From Bauldia sp. (lineage in GTDB: Bacteria; Pseudomonadota; Alphaproteobacteria; Rhizobiales; Kaistiaceae), in contig JANQRX010000010.1 of NCBI GenBank assembly GCA_028284325.1, forward strand, positions 1-64,000: a DNA stretch of 64,000 nt, written 5' to 3'. A model generated the notes under the pieces. It ran no database searches and was not told the DNA's origin. It saw nothing but the letters and a program-made list of their open reading frames with translations. A program made the translations under genes and the position numbers. Below, in pieces: positions 19,414 through 28,193 of the stretch; the first letter of the stretch is position 1, and each line of letters opens with the position of its first letter.

Positions 19414-22388
19414 GCGTTGATCCGTTTGTTGTCCGGATCGAAGAACGTCGTCGCGGTGACTGTTGCCGGCACGGTCTTACCCTCCAACGGTATGTACACC
19501 GTTTCGCCAAAGCGGTTCCTGCCGCCGGCAACTAGCGCCATCGCTATAGAGCGGCCGGAAGGGGCACTCCAATATGAGGATGTGACGTGTCCGATCATGT
19601 CCATCGGAATCTGCTGATCAGGGTCAGCGACAATTTGTGCGCCCTCTGGGAGAACCTCGTTGCTGTCCGTTGTCAGGAGCCCAACAAGATGCTTGCGGTC
19701 GGGTTTGGACATGTCGGGGCGTGTCAGCGATCGCTTCCCTACGAAGTCAGGTTTTTTCTTTCCGATCGCCCAGTTAAGCCCAGCATCGTCGGGTGTGACC
19801 GTCCCATCAGTGTCCTGGCCGACAATGATGAAGCCCTTTTCTGCCCGCAGGACATGCATTGTCTCGGTGCCATAGGGCGTGATGTCGTAGCGCTGACCCT
19901 CTGCAAACAGGTGCTTCCAGAGGCCAAGGCCGTAGCGTGCCGGAACGTTAATTTCGTACCCTCGCTCTCCGGAAAAGCTGACCCTGAACAATCGCATCGG
20001 GATCGACAAAATGTGTCCAGTGGCGATCGACATATGGGGAAAGGCTTCGTCCGACAGATCAACGTCGTCGATCATTGGCTTAATCAGGTCACGCGATCTC
20101 GGCCCAGCCAAGGCGATCACGGCCCACTGCTCCGTGACTGATGTCAGCCAAACAGAGAGGTCGCTCCACTCGGTCTGGAGGTAGTCCTCCATCATGTTGA
20201 GAACTCGTGGCGCACCGCCTGTGGTCGTCGTCACATGGAAACGGTCCGGGCCCAACCGCCCGATGACCCCGTCGTCATAAATGAAACCGTCTTCGGAAAG
20301 CATGAGGCCATATCGGCAGCGCCCCGGCGTCAGTTTGGTCCAGGGGTTCGTGTACATGCGATTCATGAACTCGGCGGCGTCAGGTCCGACGATCTCGATC
20401 TTTCCCAAAGTCGACGCGTCGAACATACCGAGGGAGTTCCGCACGGCCATGCACTCGCGGGCGACTGCCTGATGCATGTCTTCCTGTCCTTGTGGGAAGT
20501 ACCGTGCTCGCCGCCACTGCCCGACTGGCTCGTAAACGGCACCTTCGGCTTCCGCCCACGCGTCGATGGGCGTGCGCCTTTCAATGTCGAAGGTGGCGCC
20601 TTTGTGATGTCCGGCAAGCGCACCGAAGGTGGTCGGCGTGTAGGGTGGCCTGAAGGTGGTAAGTCCGATGTCCGGAGCCGGTTTGCCAATCGAGGCGGCC
20701 GCTACTTTCAAGCCGTTGATGTTCGATGTCTTGCCCTGGTCCGTCGCCATGCCCGTGGTTGTGTAGCGCTTGACGTGCTCGATTGAGGTGAAACCCTCGC
20801 GAACCGCTTGCTTGATGTCGCGTGTTGTCACGTCGTTCTGAAAATCGATGAAGGCCTTCGCGCCTTCCGGCACGGCACTGTGCGCAAGTACCGTCAGCGG
20901 CTGATCAAGTTCGGAGGTCGACCGGACTTTGATGGCGCGTTCGGTCGACTTGAAGCCGGCGTCCTCGGCGGCTGCGGCTCCGGCGGTTGCCCCCTCGGTC
21001 GCGGCGCCTTGAAATGTGGTTGTTCCGTTCCCGGCTCCGACCGGACGACATCTCTCGATCGTGTCGCCTGGGAGGAATGACTGTTCGTCGGGGTTCCAGT
21101 TCAAGGAGCCACGGGTGTGCGAAAAGAGATGAACGCTGGGCGTCCAACCACCGCTCATGAGCACGGCGTCACAAACAATACGCTGCTTGGCCGCGCCTTG
21201 ATCCGAATGGACGATCGCGGCCACGATGCGAAGCCGGCCTTCTGTCTTGGCGACGTGATGGCCGGTCAACACGTTGATGTTCAGCGTCCTGGCGCGCCCC
21301 TTCAGGTCCGGATGCACCTCAAATCTCTCGTCTACGATTGCCGCGATATCGGCCCCGGCTTCTGCAAGGTCAAACGCCGCATTCCAAGCGGTGTCGTTAT
21401 TGGTGACGACGAGTGGGCGAGCGCCGACCAGAACGCCGTAGCGGTTGAGATACGTGCGAGATGCATCCGCGAGCATGACCCCGGGCCGATCATTGCCGGA
21501 GAAGACGAGCGGACGTTCGATGGCTCCTTGCGCCAGAACAACCTGCTTGGCGCGCACGTGCCACAGACGCTCTCGGGGCAGCGCTTTTGGCGGGGGTCCG
21601 TCACGGTGGTCAGTCAGGCGCTGGGCCATCACGACCATGTTCTGATGGTAGTACCCGATAGCGGTCGTTCGGCTGAGGACAAGAACGTTGTCCATTTCGC
21701 CTAACTCGTCGTGTGCTTTCTCAAGCCATTGCCAGCACGAGGCGCCATCGATTTCGACGCTAGGATCGCTCAGAAGCGTGCCGCCAATCTCGGCCTGTTC
21801 ATCAACCAGGATCGTTTTCGCGCCGCTGGCTCCCGCGGACATTGCAGCGGCGATACCGGCGATGCCGCCGCCGATCACAAGCACATCGCAGTGCTCATAC
21901 AGGTGTGCATATGTGTCAGGGTCGGGATCGGTTGGCGCCTCACCGAGGCCAGCTGCTGCTCGAATGACCGGCTCGTAAAATCGTGTCCAGAACGACCGAG
22001 GCCACATGAAGGTCTTGTAGTAAAAGCCGGCGGCAACAAACGGCGAAGCGATGCTGGTTAAGGCATTCAGGTCCACTGCGAGCGAGGGCCAACGGTGCTG
22101 ACTGTCTGCGACAAGCCCCTCGAACAATTCCTGAACGGTCGCGCGAGTGTTGGGGTCGCTGCGGCCTCCCGGGCGCTTGATGCTCACAAGCGCGTTCGGC
22201 TCCTCCGAGCCGGCCGACAGAATCCCCCTCGGTCGGTGGTACTTGAACGAGCGGCCGACAAGATGGACGCCATTGGCCAACAACGCTGACGCCAGGGTGT
22301 CACCTCGGCGACCCGTCAGGCTCCGCCCGTCGAAGCTGAAGCCAACCTCTGCCCCCAAACGGCCCTTGTTCGCGACGCGATACTTCAT
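19410..22388 (-). CDS. soxA: Sarcosine oxidase, alpha subunit
   Basis: Large subunit, about 992 residues. The N-terminal 2Fe-2S-like/ubiquitin-fold segment (FSFDGRSLTGRRGDTLASALLANGV, SFKYHRPRGI) precedes an NAD-binding Rossmann domain (VLVIGGGIAGIAAAMSAGASGAKTILVDE). The C-terminal third is a GcvT-like folate domain (YTNPWTKLTPGRCRYGLMLSEDGFIYDDG, RVSFSGERGYEINVPARYG) that captures the methyl group as methylene-THF. The ORF track begins at 22499, but the ATG at 22388 (MKYRVANKGRLGAEVGF) overlaps the soxD stop and gives the standard N-terminus. Confidence 0.96.
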   Translation of the reverse strand: MKYRVANKGRLGAEVGFSFDGRSLTGRRGDTLASALLANGVHLVGRSFKYHRPRGILSAGSEEPNALVSIKRPGGRSDPNTRATVQELFEGLVADSQHRWPSLAVDLNALTSIASPFVAAGFYYKTFMWPRSFWTRFYEPVIRAAAGLGEAPTDPDPDTYAHLYEHCDVLVIGGGIAGIAAAMSAGASGAKTILVDEQAEIGGTLLSDPSVEIDGASCWQWLEKAHDELGEMDNVLVLSRTTAIGYYHQNMVVMAQRLTDHRDGPPPKALPRERLWHVRAKQVVLAQGAIERPLVFSGNDRPGVMLADASRTYLNRYGVLVGARPLVVTNNDTAWNAAFDLAEAGADIAAIVDERFEVHPDLKGRARTLNINVLTGHHVAKTEGRLRIVAAIVHSDQGAAKQRIVCDAVLMSGGWTPSVHLFSHTRGSLNWNPDEQSFLPGDTIERCRPVGAGNGTTTFQGAATEGATAGAAAAEDAGFKSTERAIKVRSTSELDQPLTVLAHSAVPEGAKAFIDFQNDVTTRDIKQAVREGFTSIEHVKRYTTTGMATDQGKTSNINGLKVAAASIGKPAPDIGLTTFRPPYTPTTFGALAGHHKGATFDIERRTPIDAWAEAEGAVYEPVGQWRRARYFPQGQEDMHQAVARECMAVRNSLGMFDASTLGKIEIVGPDAAEFMNRMYTNPWTKLTPGRCRYGLMLSEDGFIYDDGVIGRLGPDRFHVTTTTGGAPRVLNMMEDYLQTEWSDLSVWLTSVTEQWAVIALAGPRSRDLIKPMIDDVDLSDEAFPHMSIATGHILSIPMRLFRVSFSGERGYEINVPARYGLGLWKHLFAEGQRYDITPYGTETMHVLRAEKGFIIVGQDTDGTVTPDDAGLNWAIGKKKPDFVGKRSLTRPDMSKPDRKHLVGLLTTDSNEVLPEGAQIVADPDQQIPMDMIGHVTSSYWSAPSGRSIAMALVAGGRNRFGETVYIPLEGKTVPATVTATTFFDPDNKRINA

Positions 22389-22687
22389 GACGCGCCGCGG
22401 TCGAATTTCTCGAGGTCCGGCCGCGGCTCGCCGGCGTGATAGGTGTGAATCACCTCGTCGGTGGCGGTGTCCCTGACCGCGTTGAAGAATCTGCCGCAAC
22501 CGAAAGCATGTCGCCAGCGCTCAAGATGCAATCCACGAGGATTACGCCGCACAAAAAGGAAGTCACGCCAGGCTTCGTCGTCCAGACTGGCAGGATCAGG
22601 TGGTCGGTCCACGTGCGCCTCGCCAGCGTAGGAATATTCGAGCTCGGGAAGCTCATCGTTACAGTAGGGGCAACGGATCAGGAGCAT
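22385..22687 (-). CDS. soxD: Sarcosine oxidase, delta subunit
   Basis: Zinc-binding 100-residue subunit of the tetrameric enzyme. CPYCNDELPELEYSYAGEAH near the N-terminus and HAFGCGRFFNAVRDT hold the Cys/His zinc ligands. LFVRRNPRGLHLERWRHAFGCGRFFN is the family core. It lies between soxB and soxA, with a four-base overlap into soxA and eight bases after soxB. Confidence 0.96.
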   Translation of the reverse strand: MLLIRCPYCNDELPELEYSYAGEAHVDRPPDPASLDDEAWRDFLFVRRNPRGLHLERWRHAFGCGRFFNAVRDTATDEVIHTYHAGEPRPDLEKFDRGAS

Positions 22688-22695
22688 ACGGACAC

Positions 22696-23964
22696 CTAGT
22701 GCGCGACCGCCGCCGCCGCCGCTTCGTCGATGAGCCGACCTGCCTTGAAACGGTCGATGGTGTAGGGCGCGTTGATGTCATGTGGCTCGCCGCGCGCAAT
22801 TGTGTGGGCAAACACATGCCCGGAACCGGGTGTTGCCTTAAACCCACCGGTGCCCCACCCACAATTGACATAGAGGCCAGGCACCGGCGTCAAACCAATA
22901 ATGGGAGACCGATCGGGCGTGACATCGACGGTACCGCCCCAACTTCTCAGCATGCGCATCCTGCTGAAGATCGGAAACAGCTCGTTAATCGCCGCGATCG
23001 TGTGCTCGATGATGTGCAACCCGCCTCGGGACACGTATGAAACGTATTGGTCTGTTCCCGATCCGATCACCAACTCGCCCTTGTCCGACTGGCTGATATA
23101 GGCGTGGACCGCGTTGGACATCACCACGCACGGGAAGACGGGCTTCACGGGTTCTGAAACCAACGCCTGCAAGGGGTGGCTCTGCAACGGTAGTGTGACG
23201 CCCGCTGTTTCCATGACAGTGGTCGTTGCGCCGGCCACGACGACCGCGACCTTCTTGGCGCCGATGAAACCGCGGCCGGTCTCGACGCCTTTGATGCGGC
23301 CGTCCGCTCCGCGTGCGATTGATATGACGGGGCAATTCTGAATGATGTCGACGCCGCGTTGCGCCGCTCCGCGCGCGTAACCCCACGCGACGGCGTCGTG
23401 TCGGGCGGTACCACCGCGCCGTTGCAACGCTGCACCCAACACCGGGTACCGGGCCGACGGGTCAATGTTCAGCGGTGGGCAGTAGTCCTTTGCCTCTTCA
23501 GGCGTCAGCCAGACATTATCGACGCCGTTGAGCTTGTTGGCGTAGATGTGTCGCTGGAAACTCTGCGTGTCGTGAACGTTGTGCGCAAGCATCATGACGC
23601 CGCGCTGCGAAAACATGACGTTGTAGTTGAGCTCCTGGCTCAGGCCTTCCCACAGTTTGACCGCGTGGTCGTAAAGCCTAGCACTCTCGTCATACAGGTA
23701 GTTCGACCGAATAATGGTCGTGTTGCGGCCGGTGTTGCCGCCTCCCAACCACCCCCGTTCAACAACCGCGACATCGGTGATCCCGTGTTCTTTGGCGAGG
23801 TAATAGGCGGTTGCGAGACCGTGGCCGCCGGCACCCACAATGACGACCTCATACGCGCGCTTGGGTTCAGCGGCCGGCCATTGCGGCCGCCAGCCGACAT
23901 TGCCCTTGAGACCCTGCCAAACCACTTGCGAGAGCGAGAAGCGCATCCGCACCATCCAAGCCAT
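22696..23964 (-). CDS. soxB: Sarcosine oxidase, beta subunit
   Basis: FAD/FMN-bearing catalytic subunit, 422 residues. VVIVGAGGHGLATAYYLAKEHG is the dinucleotide-binding motif; GWLGGGNTGRNTTIIRSNYL and NCGWGTGGFKATPGSG are family signatures. The start may be the ATG at 23964 or the internal ATG at 23946 (MRFSLSQVVWQ), which looks more like other SoxB N-termini. It is the first gene of the soxB-D-A-G-glyA-sdaA operon and faces a divergent GlxA-type regulator 75 bases away. Confidence 0.95.
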   Translation of the reverse strand: MAWMVRMRFSLSQVVWQGLKGNVGWRPQWPAAEPKRAYEVVIVGAGGHGLATAYYLAKEHGITDVAVVERGWLGGGNTGRNTTIIRSNYLYDESARLYDHAVKLWEGLSQELNYNVMFSQRGVMMLAHNVHDTQSFQRHIYANKLNGVDNVWLTPEEAKDYCPPLNIDPSARYPVLGAALQRRGGTARHDAVAWGYARGAAQRGVDIIQNCPVISIARGADGRIKGVETGRGFIGAKKVAVVVAGATTTVMETAGVTLPLQSHPLQALVSEPVKPVFPCVVMSNAVHAYISQSDKGELVIGSGTDQYVSYVSRGGLHIIEHTIAAINELFPIFSRMRMLRSWGGTVDVTPDRSPIIGLTPVPGLYVNCGWGTGGFKATPGSGHVFAHTIARGEPHDINAPYTIDRFKAGRLIDEAAAAAVAH

Positions 23965-24039
23965 TTCGAGAGGTCACATTGGTGCACTGACGACCAACAG
24001 AATAGTAGAAATGAACCAGATATCTGGTAATTTCCGATC

Positions 24040-25056
24040 ATGCCAAGTCGCACGGCAGGTCCGCGTTTGTCGATCGGGTTTGTACTCGCCCCGCGGTTCA
24101 CGCTGACGGCGTTTGCAAGTTTTGTTGACGTGCTTCGTCTGGCAGCAGACGAGGGCGACCGCAGTCGTCCGATCATGTGTCGCTGGGACATACTCTCGTC
24201 GTCGATGGAACCAATCGCGGCAAGTTGCGGCACCACTATCAATCCGGACAGCCGTTTCGGTGATCCCGCAGCATATGATTACGTTGCGGTTGTCGGTGGC
24301 CTGGTCGATCATGTCCCGGATCTTGATCCGGCCTGCGTTGCTTTCATACGAACTGCCGCCGAGTCCGGTGTTCCTCTGATCGGAATATGTACCGGCGCGT
24401 TCGTGCTTCATCGCGCGGGATTGATGGACGGCCATCGGTGTTGCGTGAGCTGGTTTCACCACGGCGACTTTCTGGAAGCGTTTGACGGCTTGGTGCCCAT
24501 CTCGGATCAGATATTCGTCGTTGACCGCGATCGGATCACATGTTCAGGCGGTGTGAGCTCCGCTCACCTCGCCGCCCATTTGGTCGACAAACACGTCGGC
24601 GCGTCGTCTGCCCACAAGAGCCTGCGCATTTTGATCATGGATCGTCCCGAAGAGGGTGAGTCCCCACAGCCCGGCGCGCCAATTGGCCTGCAATCGCAGG
24701 ACCCCTTGGTCCAACGTGCTTTGAACACGATGCAGCAGACCATCGAATATCCGCTCACGACGGGTAAGCTGGCCCGGCGACTGGGCTGCGCGCCGAGCAC
24801 GCTCCGTCGGCGTTTTCATGCGTCGCTGTCGCTTACGCCGTCGCAAGTCTCCCGGCATATTCGCCTTGAGGAAGCGCGCCGACTTCTGCTCTCGACACAG
24901 AAAACAGTGTCGAACGTGGCGTCGATGACCGGCTTCACTGACGCCTCCCACCTCGGCAAGGCGCTTCTCGCCAAGTACGGGATGACGCCCACGCTTATGC
25001 GGCGTGGAGGCCGTCCGGGTAAGGCAAGCGTCGGCGGCGACGGTCAGCTTCAATAG
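24040..25056 (+). CDS. GlxA family AraC-type transcriptional regulator
   Basis: An N-terminal DJ-1/PfpI-like sensor domain (GICTGAFVLHRAGLMDGHRCCVSWFH, with the nucleophile-elbow Cys) joins a C-terminal AraC helix-turn-helix domain (LARRLGCAPSTLRRRFHASLSLTPSQVSRHIRLEEARRLL). Regulators of this type (GbdR and SouR in Pseudomonas) activate glycine betaine and sarcosine catabolism. Its divergent placement beside soxB makes it the likely activator of the sarcosine operon; the ligand is inferred. It overlaps the convergent LysR gene by seven bases at the end. Confidence 0.9.
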   Translation: MPSRTAGPRLSIGFVLAPRFTLTAFASFVDVLRLAADEGDRSRPIMCRWDILSSSMEPIAASCGTTINPDSRFGDPAAYDYVAVVGGLVDHVPDLDPACVAFIRTAAESGVPLIGICTGAFVLHRAGLMDGHRCCVSWFHHGDFLEAFDGLVPISDQIFVVDRDRITCSGGVSSAHLAAHLVDKHVGASSAHKSLRILIMDRPEEGESPQPGAPIGLQSQDPLVQRALNTMQQTIEYPLTTGKLARRLGCAPSTLRRRFHASLSLTPSQVSRHIRLEEARRLLLSTQKTVSNVASMTGFTDASHLGKALLAKYGMTPTLMRRGGRPGKASVGGDGQLQ

Positions 25057-25946
25057 TAAGACGATCTGCGAATAAGCTCCTTCGCCTCATCCGCAAGGGC
25101 TCTCGCGTCCTGCTTGAGCTGACCGTTCGCCGCAACCGCATACATCCGATGGCTGGGGACGGGGCGAGCGGGCGTAAGCACCTGGAGTTCGCTCGCCCAT
25201 GCGTCGACGGATCTAAGCGCGTAAGGCAGCAGCACCACCGCTGAACCCTCTGCGGCTAAGCGCGCAATGACGGTTAGCGAATCGCAGAAACTGAAGCGGC
25301 TGGGAGCAAGTGGTTTGAACCACTCGTTGATGCTCTCGTAGAGGAGCGATGGCGGTGGGTTCGAGATAATCTGGTATTCGCTCAGCGACGCTGGATCATA
25401 AGCCTGCCGGGGTAAATGCAAAGAAGGGGAAGCCATCCACGCGAGATCAACTTGTCCCATGTAGTCCCAGTTCGGGACCGCTGTTTCTTCTGGGCTTGTT
25501 AGGAACGCAACGTCCAATTCGCCGTCAGCCATTCTGTTCTTTATCGTGTGGCTGAAAGCCACGTGTATCTCCGGGACAAGGTGCGCGAAGGATGTTTCGA
25601 CTGTCTTCAACAAGCGCGGCAGTATCGTTACTGCGAACATATCCGCTGCCCCAATACGAATGCGAACTCGCTGACGCCTGGACCGGGTAAAGCACGAATG
25701 TTCCACCTGTCGCGCGACATCCGTGAGCGTCTCGAAAGTGCTCTGGAGTGCAAGGCCGTCGCTCGTAAGCCGCAGGTTCCGACCGCTTTTTTCAAAGACC
25801 TTCAGATCCATTGACCGCTCGAACTCTCGGATACGATGGGTCAACGCAGGCTGTGAAAGACCAAGTCTCTGTGCCGCTTCCCGCATCGACCCGAGTTTTG
25901 CCACCCAAACGATAGCTTCGATTTGTGCCAACGTCAGACGATACAT
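25050..25946 (-). CDS. LysR family transcriptional regulator
   Basis: Standard LysR layout, 298 residues: N-terminal winged helix (LTLAQIEAIVWVAKLGSMREAAQRLGLSQPALTHRIREFERSMDLKVFEKSGRNLRLT) then a periplasmic-binding-protein-like effector domain. It is divergent from hyuA with about 150 bases between, so it most likely controls the hydantoinase-type operon and perhaps the TRAP genes beyond. The intergenic DNA (25947-26099) is AT-rich near the lysR start and has GC-rich dyads nearer hyuA; I cannot assign a defined LysR box. Confidence 0.9.
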   Translation of the reverse strand: MYRLTLAQIEAIVWVAKLGSMREAAQRLGLSQPALTHRIREFERSMDLKVFEKSGRNLRLTSDGLALQSTFETLTDVARQVEHSCFTRSRRQRVRIRIGAADMFAVTILPRLLKTVETSFAHLVPEIHVAFSHTIKNRMADGELDVAFLTSPEETAVPNWDYMGQVDLAWMASPSLHLPRQAYDPASLSEYQIISNPPPSLLYESINEWFKPLAPSRFSFCDSLTVIARLAAEGSAVVLLPYALRSVDAWASELQVLTPARPVPSHRMYAVAANGQLKQDARALADEAKELIRRSSYY

Positions 25947-26099
25947 GCGGAAATCCTATTGATATTGCCGAACTAAATAATTGGATTTCATCGAAGTAGT
26001 CAATCACCGTTGGTTGTGGAAGGGCGGGGCCCCGGGCGAGCCCCGGCGAACTGCCGGGCCGGTCCTCGGCCTTCCGCATTGCTTGATAGACAAGAAGAC

Positions 26100-28193
26100 A
26101 TGCGCAAAGTGAAAGCCCTAAGCATTCGTGTGGGGGTCGACATCGGTGGAACGTTCACCGACCTAGTCGCGTTAAGGCCTTCTGGCGCCGTTGCCACGCT
26201 GAAAATCCCCTCCACCCCTCAAGACTATGGTCTTGGAATAATTGATGGTCTGCGGAAGCTGTCCGATGCAGCGGGGTTTAGCCCAGGCGACATAGGCGAT
26301 ATCGTTCATGCAACCACGGTCGCCACGAACACCGTATTGGAACAGAAGGGTGCGCGAACCGGCCTCGTGACCACGGCCGGTTTCAGGGACATTCTGGAAC
26401 TGAAGCGTCTTCGTATTCCGGTACTTTATGATCTTCAATACGTGAAACCACTTCCGATGGTACCGAGGCATTTGCGCTTCGAGGTGGAAGAGCGATTGGG
26501 CCCGGACGGGAGTGTTTGGCGACCGCTGCAAGAGGACAGCGCGCAGAAGATTGCGGACCAGTTGGCTGCGGCGGATGTCGAGGCAGTGGCGATCTGCCTT
26601 TTACATTCATACGCTAACGCCGAACACGAACTTAAACTGGAGGAGATCATCAGGGAGAGACTAGGCGGTGATGTCTATATCGCGAGGTCGTCGTCGATTC
26701 TCCCCGAGATTCGCGAGTACGAACGCACCAGCACGACGGTCGTCAGCGCATACGTCGGACCAACCGTAGCGACCTACCTAGACAGGCTGGGTGCATCGCT
26801 GCGCGCGGCCGATATCAGAGTGCCATTGAGGGTCGTTCAATCGAACGGTGGCGCCATGTCTCGGCAGAACGCGGTAAGGAGTCCGGCGCACCTACTTGAA
26901 TCGGGCCCTGCGGCTGGCGTGATTGCTTGTGCGAGGGCTGCAAGCGAGTTGGGCCTTGACCGGGTGATTTCGCTCGACATGGGCGGTACGACCGCGAAGG
27001 CAGCCATGATAGAAGGCGGCAAACCGGCGCGAACAACGGAGTACGAAGTAGGCGCCGGCATCAATCTCTCCAGCAAACTGGTGAAAGGTGGCGGCTACGC
27101 AGTAAATCTCCCGTTCATTGATGTCTCCGAAATCGGTGCCGGCGGCGGTAGCGTGGTTTCCATCGGCAATGAAGGAACGATCAATGTCGGGCCACGAAGC
27201 GCAGGCGCGGTCCCCGGTCCCGCTTGCTATCAGAAAGGAGGACTGGAACCCACGTTCACTGATGCGGTGGTGGCGCTGGGTTACTTAAACCAAACCGCGC
27301 TTGCTGGGGGGCAGCTTCCAATAGACGCGTCTCTCGCGCGTGAGGCCATTCGAAATCACGTAGCCGACCCTCTTGGAAAGCCGGCAATGGAGGCGGCGTT
27401 CGGCGTGTTTTCGCTCGCCGCGGCCACCATGACCCGAGCGGTCAAGGCCGTCACGACCTTTAGAGGACGGGACCCAAGGGAGTTTACGCTTTTCGCGTTT
27501 GGCGGAAATGGCCCGGTGGCTGCATTCGCTGTGGCGAGGGAGCTAGGTATCCAAACGGTGATGGTCCCACCGGCCCCAGGGGTTTTCAGTGCATTCGGTC
27601 TGCCGCTGGCGGACATTGAGCACGAAATGACGCGCAGCATGGTAACCCCGTGTGTGCCGGCCAACAGCGATAAGATCTACAGTGTAGCCCTGGAGCTCAA
27701 GCAGCGCGGAGCCCTGGCTCTTGAAGCAGATGGTTTTCGGCCTGACGATATGGAGTTCACGCACTTAGTCGACATGCGCTACGTGGGCCAGGCCTTCGAA
27801 CTGACGGTTGAGGTGCCCGCGAACGCAATCAATGTGGATGCCGCGTTGGATGCCTTTCATGCTGAGCACGACAGGACGTACGGACATCACTCACCAGACG
27901 ACATGGTCGAGATCATTAATCTGCGTGTCGTCGCAAGGGGAAAACACCAAAGCTCCAACGGAGGTTCCTTGGTTCACAAGTCCTCTCCCAGCCAGAGCGG
28001 TGTGCAGCGGACCGCCTTCTTTGGGCAGCAAGGCATGCACGACGTCCCAGTTGTCGCCCGAGAGGATCTGAGCAGTTCCTTCGCAGGCGGTCCGCTCATC
28101 ATCGAAGAATACGATTCTACCTGCGTCGTACCCCCTGAAGCCAGTGTGCGCGTTGATCAGCGCGGAAACATCGAAATGCGGATCGATCAATGA
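26100..28193 (+). CDS. hyuA: Hydantoinase/oxoprolinase family protein, A subunit (HyuA)
   Basis: ATP-dependent ring-opening amidohydrolase subunit of the HyuA/oxoprolinase/acetone-carboxylase family, about 697 residues. It carries the actin-fold phosphate motifs RVGVDIGGTFTD, SLDMGGTTAK and FAFGGNGPVAAF. The ORF track starts at 26010; the ATG at 26100 has AGAAG just upstream and gives the canonical start. Its stop overlaps the hyuB start by four bases. Known substrates in the family are 5-oxoproline, N-methylhydantoin and hydantoins. With a sarcosine operon close by, N-methylhydantoin (whose product leads to sarcosine) is attractive but inferred. Confidence 0.92.
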   Translation: MRKVKALSIRVGVDIGGTFTDLVALRPSGAVATLKIPSTPQDYGLGIIDGLRKLSDAAGFSPGDIGDIVHATTVATNTVLEQKGARTGLVTTAGFRDILELKRLRIPVLYDLQYVKPLPMVPRHLRFEVEERLGPDGSVWRPLQEDSAQKIADQLAAADVEAVAICLLHSYANAEHELKLEEIIRERLGGDVYIARSSSILPEIREYERTSTTVVSAYVGPTVATYLDRLGASLRAADIRVPLRVVQSNGGAMSRQNAVRSPAHLLESGPAAGVIACARAASELGLDRVISLDMGGTTAKAAMIEGGKPARTTEYEVGAGINLSSKLVKGGGYAVNLPFIDVSEIGAGGGSVVSIGNEGTINVGPRSAGAVPGPACYQKGGLEPTFTDAVVALGYLNQTALAGGQLPIDASLAREAIRNHVADPLGKPAMEAAFGVFSLAAATMTRAVKAVTTFRGRDPREFTLFAFGGNGPVAAFAVARELGIQTVMVPPAPGVFSAFGLPLADIEHEMTRSMVTPCVPANSDKIYSVALELKQRGALALEADGFRPDDMEFTHLVDMRYVGQAFELTVEVPANAINVDAALDAFHAEHDRTYGHHSPDDMVEIINLRVVARGKHQSSNGGSLVHKSSPSQSGVQRTAFFGQQGMHDVPVVAREDLSSSFAGGPLIIEEYDSTCVVPPEASVRVDQRGNIEMRIDQ